64,000 nt of DNA from positions 25,074,436-25,138,435 of the forward strand of contig OX235275.1 of NCBI GenBank assembly GCA_944472155.2, in the 5' to 3' direction. Shown here in pieces: positions 56,209 through 64,000 of this stretch. The notes under the pieces are model-generated. The model did no database searches, was not told where the DNA came from, and saw nothing but the letters and a program-made list of their open reading frames with translations. A program made the translations under genes and the position numbers. Each line of letters starts with the position of its first letter. The stretch's first letter is position 1. The stretch is from Trichobilharzia szidati. Its lineage: Eukaryota > Platyhelminthes > Trematoda > Strigeidida > Schistosomatidae.

Positions 56209-56317
56209 TATATATTTAGCAAAAATATCTACGATTAACTTTTTATGTAGTCATTTATTACAGATAGATTATTTCTTTTTGTATTTTTTTTCAAATACAT
56301 AATAATACATTTTGTAA

Positions 56318-56323
56318 TTAAAA
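56318..56323 (+). promoter_or_regulatory. RARS2: possible RARS2 poly(A) signal (ATTAAA)
   Basis: A lone ATTAAA about 110 bases after the stop codon; no AATAAA is seen nearby. It lies just before the 3' end of a minus-strand PLE, so the transcript would need to end here to avoid reading into it. Confidence 0.3.
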
Positions 56324-56324
56324 G

Positions 56325-57430
56325 TGTTCTCTGAGCTGGTTGGTTTAGTTGCGAAGCTTTCGTCGTCCTTCTGGACAACATCTTCAGCGCCATATTTAGC
56401 ACAAAGTGAAATGATTTAAATTTCTTCATGCGTGATGTAATTGCGTCTCCTGGTTACTATCTTCACATATGTATTGACCACTTTCTATTGACTTGGATTT
56501 TAAACTTTTTGGTCACCTGATTTACTTTTTTAATAATTGGTATATTTCATCTATATTAACGTGTTTGTTAATCGCATTTTCGCTTGAGTACCAGGCTTCT
56601 AGGAATTCTCTGGCACTTTTCGTGTTTCCTCTGTTTAAGATTTTGACGTGATCCCAATCAAACTGATGACCATAGTTGTCTATATGCATTGATACTAACG
56701 AATACATATCATGTCTTTTCACGGCTGATTTATGTTCTTGGATTCTGATTCGGAGGGGACGCCCACTTTGGCCGATGTAATGTTTGTTACAGTTCATACA
56801 GTTTATTTTGTAGATGGTATTAATTTTATCCCCTTTTTCTGTTGGATCTTTTGGTTTGCATGATATCGAATCAAGCGATTTTACTGGTTTGTGTGCTATA
56901 TCTATATCTAACGGTTTCAGTATTCTGGCTGTTATTTCAGAGATATTCCTCATGTATGGTAGAATGAATTTTCTTGTGGTCTTTGATGATGGTTTCTTGT
57001 TGGTGTTTTGATTCGACTTTAAACACTTTTTGATGAAATTTTGTGGATAACCATTCTTTTTGAAGACCGTTTTTAGGTACTTTTCTTCCATTCTTTTCAA
57101 CTCTGGAGTGCTACAATGTGTTTGAACTCTTTTAAACAATGTCTGCACACAGTTTCGTTTGTGAGTAACTGGATTATTGCTAGTATAATTGAGTATTTGA
57201 TCTGTGCGTGTTGATTTTCTATATACTTGTGTTTCTAAATATCCTGTGTTGGTTCTCCTGATTAAGACATCTAAAAATGGGATTTTGTTATCTAATTCTT
57301 CTTCTCTTTTGAATTTGATGTCTTCAAATATGTTGTTTATTAATTTATGGGTATATTCTAAATCATTTCTCTTAATTATTACAAATGTATCATCAACGTA
57401 ACGTATGTATGTATGTTGATGACACATTCA
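56325..57430 (-). mobile_element. PLE-II, 5'-truncated, open 301-codon RT-endonuclease ORF
   Basis: Minus-strand ORF 57427-56522 without stops. It starts at the RT active site ([16 protein letters not shown]), then [50 protein letters not shown], and a GIY-YIG endonuclease, INCMNCNKHYIGQSGRPLRI, RIQEHKSAVKRHD, FDWDHVKIL, AREFLEAWYS, complete to its own stop. PLEs copy by target-primed reverse transcription using this endonuclease. The N-terminal RT half is missing. The 3' end at 56330-56400 carries the conserved CTCTGAGCTGG motif and a ribozyme-like fold. Confidence 0.92.
56351..56390 (-). ncRNA. hammerhead-like fold at PLE-II 3' end
   Basis: Minus strand: GCG, CTGAAGA (fits CUGANGA), one extra T, stem II GTTGTCC/GGACGAC with AGAA loop, GAAA, palindromic GC, TT, then CGC pairing with the first GCG. 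The extra base before stem II departs from consensus. Confidence 0.45.
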
Positions 57431-58570
57431 CTGTACTTAGAACACAGGATATTGAGAGATTTTTCGAACATATCAACTCAAAGGTGGAGGCGATTCGATT
57501 CACTTATGAATTGGAAAGTCAATCAAAAGGGGGAGCTTCCAATGTTAGATTGTAGCGTGAAAAGTAAAGAAGATGGGCAGTTGAACACACTAGTGTGTTT
57601 ACAGGAAACTGACCCACACATTCAAACAGATATTTGGACTTTGGATTATCCCATCCTATATCAGTGAAAATAGGATTGGTGAAATTTTTAAGTGATAGAG
57701 CACAAAAGCTGTGTAGTAGTAAGGAAAATCTAAGACAGGAAGTGAGGCATATAAGAGAAGCTTTGAAACCTCATAATTACCCTGATAAATTAGTCAGCAA
57801 GTGTGTAGGAAAATGTAAAAATAAAATAGATAATAATAGTGGTGATAGCGATAATAACATTAATATTAATGACGACATGCATCTGAAACATGCGCAAGAT
57901 AATAAGAATAAGGAATCTAAATCGCCAGTGGTAATTCCATACAAAGAAAGAATCTCGGAAACCTTACACAGAATTTTTGACAATACAGGGAGGAATAAAA
58001 ATGACTGGCATTCAAACCAAACACAAACTCAATTAGAAACAAGCTTTGTCGGTTAAAGCGTTGATCCTTTGGAGCGTTTAAAACAAAACAATTTAGTTCG
58101 TCTAAAACCCTGGTGGAATGATTGTCGGTGAGGTCAAATACATGGGTCAAAGTAGTAGAACAGGTGAAGTCAGACTGACCGATCATAAAAACCCAGCAGC
58201 AAAATCTAGATTAGTTGACCCGAATAAGATAAGAAACCTAGAGAATAGTTCAGCTATACCACTCACTACATGCAATTACATACAACATGGGATGGGATAA
58301 GATAACTGTTCTTAAATCTATTGCCACAGGGTGGAGGCAGAGATTGATAAGTGACTGAGGCTTTGTTTATCGAATCAACTACAAACACGTGCAATAGGAA
58401 TGATTCAACACCTCTCTAGCCAGATATCAGGAAAATTCTGCTACCCCAACGACGACAAATAGGTGAGGACAAAGAAAACTATAAAACTCAAGTGTCAAAG
58501 TCGTGTGATTATAACTGATGATGCTATGATCATGAACAATAAAATTCTCCGTGTGATCTTAGTTCGAACA
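57408..58570 (+). pseudogene. PLE-I copy joined head to head with PLE-II
   Basis: Starts at the active site (YVDDTFTVLRTQDIERFFEH), then [15 protein letters not shown], frameshift, [92 protein letters not shown], and the family 3' end near 58.5 kb. Frameshifted and inactive. Confidence 0.87.
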
Positions 58571-58858
58571 GTCACTTCATTTTAAATCAATGAGTCGGAG
58601 GACACAAACGCCATCTAACCTGGGGGGATTGTGAAAACTACTTAACTGTACAGGTAGCTTAGGTATGAACGTGTTAGGCGTGTGTGAGTCATGCAAGCTA
58701 CAACTCAATCTCAATGATTGAGAAGTTGTTTGGCAATACCGTGATCAAGATTTGAGAATATTCCGGGAAACGTCAAATTTATTCTACTAAATGTTCATGA
58801 ATTCTGGATTTGATTGTATTATGCGGGGTACTCTCAGTAGTAACAATTTTGATTATCC
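58571..58858. other. no recognisable gene or repeat
   Basis: No motif identified between PLE-I and SINE-1. Confidence 0.3.
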
Positions 58859-58871
58859 AAAACTCTTGAAC

Positions 58872-59097
58872 GCGTCGGTGGCGTAGCAGTTAGGATGCTC
58901 GACGACCATGCACATGGTTGGGGGTTCGATCCCCGGCCGACGCACTCCCTTACCTCTCTAAGCCAGAAATAATGCTAGTGAAGAGGAAAGGTTGGGCATG
59001 AGGCTAGCAACCCCGTCCTGTAAAATAAACACTGTTACAGAAACTTCAAGTCACTAGCTTGAAGCCCCTATGTCCCACTGGGGAACGTGAAGGAAAA
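58872..59097 (+). mobile_element. SINE-1, complete, with target-site duplication
   Basis: Model copy: GCGTCGGTGGCGTAGCAGTT (A-box region), GGGGGTTCGATCCCCGGCC (B box), GGCATGAGGCTAGCAACCCC body, CCCTATGTCCCACTGGGGAA tail, A-run. AAAACTCTTGAAC (13 bases) lies on both sides, at 58859-58871 and 59098-59110. Confidence 0.93.
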
Positions 59098-59441
59098 AAA
59101 ACTCTTGAACCAATCAAAAGTTAGGAAATATATTTTCAGTATTATATTAAGAGATGTTGCTCACTACACACACAATGATATCGAATAGTGGAGTGATAGA
59201 CTGGATGTCAAAGTGAGCAAATGTAAAACATGGGAGACATGAAAAGAAACACGGCGAAATTCAACAGTAGCGCCCCAGGAATGCGAACGCTTCAATGACC
59301 TTGAAGACATATAGATGTCGTTGTTGGCTGACGGCACCTAGTCATTATCATAGCTGAAATATCAATACTATTCACCAACTTAGGAGCAAATTTCACCCAG
59401 ATCACGTTTTTAAGTACTGTCTGGACAGTGTGTTAATAGCT

Positions 59442-59465
59442 CGTTAGGGTTAGGATTAGGATCAG
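59442..59465 (+). repeat. telomere-like tract in X copy 2
   Basis: CGTTAGGGTTAGGATTAGGA. Confidence 0.85.
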
Positions 59466-59726
59466 GTTCATAATTACCCAGTCAGAGAATGCACCTGGAC
59501 AATGTGGGCTAAATAGGTAATTTTGGTTGGCAAAGACGTGGGCAAAAGGGGGTTAACATGTTACATGATTAACCCATTTTACTCATATCGGCCACTTTCT
59601 CCCCGTTTGCCCATATCCCGAAAAATTTTATTGTCCCACTTTTTCCCGCTTTGCCCAATTTCGAACGAAAAACTGTCCACGTTTTTACCCACATATCCCA
59701 CGTGTCCAAAAAATAATCACCGACTG

Positions 59727-59760
59727 GGTAGGATTAGGGTTAGGGTTACAATTAGGGATA
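59727..59760 (+). repeat. telomere-like tract in X copy 2
   Basis: GGATTAGGGTTAGGGTTACA then ATTAGGGATAG. Confidence 0.85.
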
Positions 59761-60805
59761 GATTTAGAGTTGATAACATTTGTTTTAATTTGTTTTCTTA
59801 TCCACATTCCCCTGGTAATTAGTCGTCGATCCCCTTACTGGAAACCATAGTAATTCAACCGAGGTCTTTTAGTGAAGACTGCACAACAGGATAAGAGAGA
59901 TAAACAATTCACAAAAAACAGCTCATCTTTAGTCACCTCGGTGAATACCCATGTACAGAAACTAGTCTAACTTGGCAACTGATACTCCTCATTACCACTG
60001 GGAGGTATTTTTGAGTCACTTAGTCAGAGAAAGATACCTTGTTTAATATGTTTTCATGCATTTTCTTGTAAATATAAGTGATTTATTTGGTGGAAAAATT
60101 TCTCACCTCTATGATTGGTCGCCTTAAGGACACTCGTGCGTTCATATCTCTTGAGACGCTTTTGTTCAACTTTGCCCGAAACACAATACGAAGGAAGGGC
60201 AGAGAAGTAGCAAGCAAGCACAACACGAAAGATCCGTACAATTGATGATTTGGAGATAAGTTATACATGATTTCTCTGTATGTAGAGATATCAAATTCCA
60301 GATAAACATTCCGTTACCAACCACTCTTGTCTTCTACTGTTACAGTAATTGCGGAAGGAAACTGTGAACAATACATCTCATCCAGTGACAACTAGCCCCA
60401 CCTGATTGTAGTTTGAAAATTCTTTGCTGATTTGTAGGGTTATCCGATTTTAAACCATAGCTGCTGCTTTGTGATAATTGTCATATATATCTGATGTTGT
60501 ATCGACCTGTCACTACCACACTGGATTGTCATTCATGAGATGAATATTACTGAACTTTCAGCAGTAAGGTGGTGGTAGGTGTACAAGCATGCGGAGCAGC
60601 AGCAGCAGCTATGCAGCTGAAAGATTTACCTACTGATTGAGAATGCGATCTGCGGAGATAAGTGGAGGGAGGATGGTCTCTGTGACTATCTTTGAGTGAT
60701 GAAATGCGAATCGCCACAATTCTAGCAGGACTATCTGGATGTTTCCTTTTTTAGATTATCGGTGGTTATTACACGAGTAACTGGGACGATAGAGAGGTGG
60801 GGGAC

Positions 60806-61745
60806 CAGAGGGTGATACGTAGGTTTAAGAGTTCTGGTTAACTGCATTAGCATTTAATAATAATTTATATTTCAGTAAATGGGTGTTTACAAGAAATGTA
60901 TGCCATTTTTACAGGCACGATCAGTTACGTTATAAATTACAATCGTGAAGCATAAAAAAATTAATACTTTTACAAAAGCTTACAAAATTGTTCGATAATG
61001 GTATGAGCAATCAGAACAGGTTCGTATAAATGTTTAATTGTAAACCCTTCACCATCAAAGTTGAGCGACATCAACCCAAACTTCCTTCCGTTTCTTGCTG
61101 ATAGTTATGGTCAACCAGTGAACCGCGTATATTTGGGTAAGTGCTTTGTCGCCACGTTATATTAAAAGCTGTTTCAGGAAGAGAAGAACGTCTTGGGAAA
61201 CACAGCTGCAAGTATCCAGTTAAACATACATATAAAGAAGTATTGTTACTGTAATAAGTAATTTTCAGGCCATATGCTGCCAGGAACCAGACTAATGGCG
61301 AATTAATCCATATAAAATGACAATTGGAGCATTTAGGAGCTGGAAATTATCGCCACGCGAGTCAGTGTGATTCCAAATGCAACCATCAGCATGCATGTTC
61401 ATTATTTCTTAAATGACCAGATTTATTGGCACTGAACAGATAGTTATTGGGATTTTTTATTGGTATAAAGGTATATTCCACAGCTGTAATCCTGAATGCT
61501 TCGTGGAGGAAGTTAATGCGTAATGCTCGAGGCAATTGAAAGATATGGGACCAATAATGTTTGCAGATCATTTGTCATTATAAATGGTCAAATCTCTAAA
61601 CTCTTTATTTTCATTCACAAAGTCATATAGAAGCTAAAATGGTGAGAGCAAAAAAAGAAGACAAACGACAGTAGCACAGAAGAAAGCAAGTGGGGTCCTC
61701 AAGAAGTGGATTACAAATTCATGAATATATATATATATGTATATA
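60806..61745. other. no recognised gene; possible unnamed repeat
   Basis: A 60-codon minus-strand ORF (61571-61386, MICKHYWSHIFQLPRALRIN...) and broken reading further left might be an old coding remnant, but no family was recognised. It shares ATGCCATTTTTACAGGCACG with 1988. Confidence 0.35.
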
Positions 61746-61747
61746 TA

Positions 61748-61975
61748 TAATGCGTTGGTGGCACAGCGGTTAGGACACTCGCTGACCATGACCTGGGTTT
61801 GACCCCCGGCGGATGCACTACTTTATCTCTCTAAGCCAGAAATAAAGCTGGTAAGGAGGAAAGGTTGGGCATGAGGCTAGCAACCCCATCCTGTAAAAAT
61901 AAACACTACTGCTACAGAAACTCCAAGCCTGTAGCGTGAAGCCTTACGTTCCACAGGGGACGCACAGGAATAATA
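61748..61975 (+). mobile_element. SINE-1 copy
   Basis: TGCGTTGGTGGCACAGCGGT head, a B box eroded to GGGTTTGACCCCCGG, GGCATGAGGCTAGCAACCCC, and a tail of CCTTACGTTCCACAGGGGAC. It sits within (AT)n sequence on both sides, so the duplication cannot be defined. Confidence 0.85.
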
Positions 61976-62390
61976 TATATATATTTTGTGTAGAAACTAA
62001 GATTATGTTGATACAGTGCAGTGTAGCGTCCAGATTCGGCTAAACTCTTATAATAAGTTGGTGTGTTAGAAATGTATTCCAACCAATGTGGGTGAATTTA
62101 TAATTTAGAAGAGAGAGCTCGATCGAACGCGCCATTTATAAAGATGAGAATTATGTACGACTGAATTTTGAACAAATTACTTTAAAAGTTTGTTGTCAGA
62201 TGTCTTCCTCGACAGCCTTGTAGTGTACTACTGGTGTACTTCCTTATTTAAATAAAAATGAAACAGTTTTTTTTTGTTATGGTGTTATGTTCAGTGTATG
62301 TGGTATTCTTCCTCAGTTGGTGGACTTCATGGTGTTTGAGTTGTTCAAATGATGGGGATTGAAGTAATTCAATTCAGGTAGCACTTAGCT
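61976..62390. other. no recognisable gene or repeat
   Basis: AT-rich; no motif identified. Confidence 0.3.
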
Positions 62391-62930
62391 TCAAAAATAA
62401 GATCCGGATTTTCAACTCCAATGTGAAGTCAGTCAGTGCTACTCACTATACGGATCAGAGACTCGCACTGCGCGTCATAAAGAGCATCTCAAACAAACTA
62501 CAGACCTTCATTAACAGCCAGTTGTCTTCGCTCAATACTACTCAAGATCAGATGGCCGGCCAGAAAAGATCAGCAACAGAGATCTCTGGCAATGAGCGAA
62601 CCAACCCAGCAGGAACCGATTGTGAAACAAAGAGGCAGGAAGAAATGGAGATGGATTGGCTGGCCATACTCTGAGGAAACCATCAAGTGGGTGACATCAC
62701 TAGACAAGCCATTGCTCGAGTGGAACCCGGCCGAAAGGGAAGCGGGGAGTTGGTCGTCAGTGCAAGGGTGAGGGTGACTTGGAGGAGGTCATGTGAAGAG
62801 GAGATGAAAACGTGTGGGCAGACTTGGAGCCAGGTGAGAACTTAAGCAGAGAAGCGAACGCAATGGAGACGTTTGGCTGAATCCCTATGTTCCTCTAGGA
62901 ATTAAAGGAAACAATAACAATTTAGGTAGG
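62391..62930 (+). mobile_element. RTE-A LINE 3' fragment
   Basis: [39 protein letters not shown], then frameshifted KKWRWIGW.., [26 protein letters not shown]. It ends CCTATGTTCCTCTAGGAATT, then AAAGGAAACAATAAC. Several small tandem duplications (for example CTGGCTGG, GTGAGGGTGA) disrupt the frame. Confidence 0.87.
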
Positions 62931-62959
62931 CATTTCGCTACCTGTGTTGTAGTGAACAG

Positions 62960-63285
62960 TCGTCACCAGCGGGGATTACAGCAGGTCGGGTGTGAGAACA
63001 AATACACTCTCCACCGATGATACTGGCTAATACCAGTTTCGGTATATTGTGAATTGGCAGAAGCTGGGATTCATGGGATGATCAGTGAGTGTATCGGGTC
63101 CTAGTGGCTTAATGGATCACCAGCTCTATTTGTAACTGGAAGGTTGTCGTTTCGAATCCTGACAGTGGGTGCTGAAGCAGAGTCCCAAACTGCGCTGACG
63201 AAACACCTGGCTTGTCCAGTGCTCCCTGTTCGTTTCACGTGGTTCTCTAACTGAAATCAGCTCTTGATGAAACCCTGTTACCAAT
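62960..63285 (+). mobile_element. Smα-like SINE, near full length
   Basis: 5' part (CCACCGATGATACTGGCTAA, GAATTGGCAGAAGCTGGGAT), head GGTCCTAGTGGCTTAATGGA, B box TTTCGAATCCTGAC, GCTGAAGCAGAGTCCCAAAC and TGACGAAACACCTGG. The ribozyme core is incomplete. Confidence 0.8.
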
Positions 63286-63294
63286 CCAATCTCT

Positions 63295-63600
63295 GCAAAC
63301 ACTGTACACACATCTGTTTCGTTCTATTTTTGGAGTTTTCATCAGTGCGAACCCACTACCCCTACCAGGGGTGATCGAAGCAGGGAGCTTCAGTTTACGA
63401 CGAGATCAATCTAGTTGACCCTTCAGCTAATTGGGTTGGTGGAATTTAATGAATGCCCTGTGAATTCTATCTTTCGTCAAGTCGTGTTGTGTAGTGCTGC
63501 CACCAACCAATGTGTCTTTGATAAGCGCCCACTTCACACCTTGACATGGTGGATCCCCCTACTGGTCATGATTTCGCAGCATATCTTTCGGTTGTTCACC
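63295..63600 (-). mobile_element. Smα-like SINE, degenerate
   Basis: CATCTGTTTCGTTCTATTTT, TTTTCATCAGTGCGAACCCA and CCACCAACCAATGTGTCTTT, reversed unit. It forms an inverted pair with the preceding copy. Confidence 0.7.
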
Positions 63601-63845
63601 CATTTGGCCATCATCAGTGACCTGAAGAGGTTGATGTATATTTAGATGACGGAATTAGTGGGGATTTGAATTCATATGATTTCAATGGTTAGGTTTCGTC
63701 CTGAACAAATACATCAGTAAGAGCAGCTATTAATCGGGATTGAGACTCAGTATTATACATAGTGACTGTCGTGGAACACAACTATCACTTATTAACAAGT
63801 CTGTGAAAATGTGTATAAATTTGGATGGGTATTACATTGATTGGT

Positions 63846-64000
63846 GAACATTACTATGGCATGCTCCAAATCTTTATCAGTCTCATTCAACAGTTATATC
63901 ACAATGACACGTGTAAGGTGATACACAACGGAAAACTCAGCGAGGCGTTCGAAGTGAATGCAGAAGCAAGACAGGACTACTTATTGTGGTGGGCTGGATC
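63846..64000 (+). mobile_element. RTE-A RT fragment, runs off window end
   Basis: Reads EHYYGMLQIF, YHNDTCKVIHNGKLSEAFEV, then NAEARQDYLLWWAG where active copies have the GVRQGCLLSP motif B. Mutated; it continues beyond the window. Confidence 0.72.

Larger units (their letters stand above)
59205..60805 (-). repeat. repeat X, copy 2 (inverted relative to copy 1)
   Basis: Co-linear reverse match to copy 1 without the LINE-B and SINE-1 insertions. Telomere-like tracts lie at 59442-59465 and 59727-59760. The short [23 protein letters not shown] at 60268 differs from copy 1 by one residue (K/N) over 61. Confidence 0.88.

Noticed and set aside
58873..58945. tRNA gene
   Set aside because: A- and B-box-like sequence is present, but there is no complete cloverleaf and the same head recurs in SINE-1 copies with shared body, tail and target duplications.

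Overview
The window looks like nuclear DNA of a schistosome-type flatworm (digenean trematode, Schistosomatidae). It is AT-rich, gene-poor and packed with retroelements: RTE-like and CR1-like LINEs, several Penelope-like elements (PLEs) with GIY-YIG endonucleases, a Gypsy-type pol remnant, and tRNA-headed SINEs, two groups of which carry hammerhead-ribozyme sequence. Smα-type ribozyme SINEs and SR2-like LINEs are known from schistosomes. The species cannot be fixed from the sequence.

Only one host gene can be supported: RARS2, mitochondrial-type arginyl-tRNA synthetase, on the + strand. Thirteen consecutive coding exons run from 9408 to 56208 with compatible splice phases. They encode 545 codons from the HIGH-like motif (HLGH) to the stop codon. 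The N-terminal exons were not found and are either upstream of the window or unrecognised. The roughly 1.64 kb of coding sequence is spread over about 47 kb because the introns, several longer than 6 kb, are filled with nested transposons.

Layout. 0-9.4 kb: Gypsy pol remnant, two CR1-like LINEs (one with an almost intact ORF but a mutated RT active site), a third CR1-like 3' end, SINE copies and a telomere-like tract. 9.4-56.2 kb: RARS2. Its introns hold RTE-A and LINE-B copies, four tRNA-headed SINE groups, PLE families I, II and III, and a repeat called X here that carries telomere-like tracts. 56.3-58.6 kb: two PLEs of different families joined head to head at their RT active-site motif. 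59.2-60.8 kb: a copy of X inverted relative to the one at 37.2-40.5 kb. 61.7-64 kb: SINEs and RTE-A fragments, running off the end.

Names used below: RTE-A = SR2-like RTE LINE ending in a tail like CCTATGTTCCAC; LINE-B = second RTE-like LINE; PLE-I, PLE-II, PLE-III = three Penelope-like families; SINE-1, SINE-2, SINE-3 and Smα-like = tRNA-headed short repeats; X = the telomere-tract repeat. The strongest signals are the well-formed hammerhead in SINE-3, the inverted or head-to-head PLE arrangements with short target-site duplications, and the 3' end shared by SINE-1 and RTE-A, which suggests a LINE-SINE partnership. All exon and repeat boundaries were read by eye.
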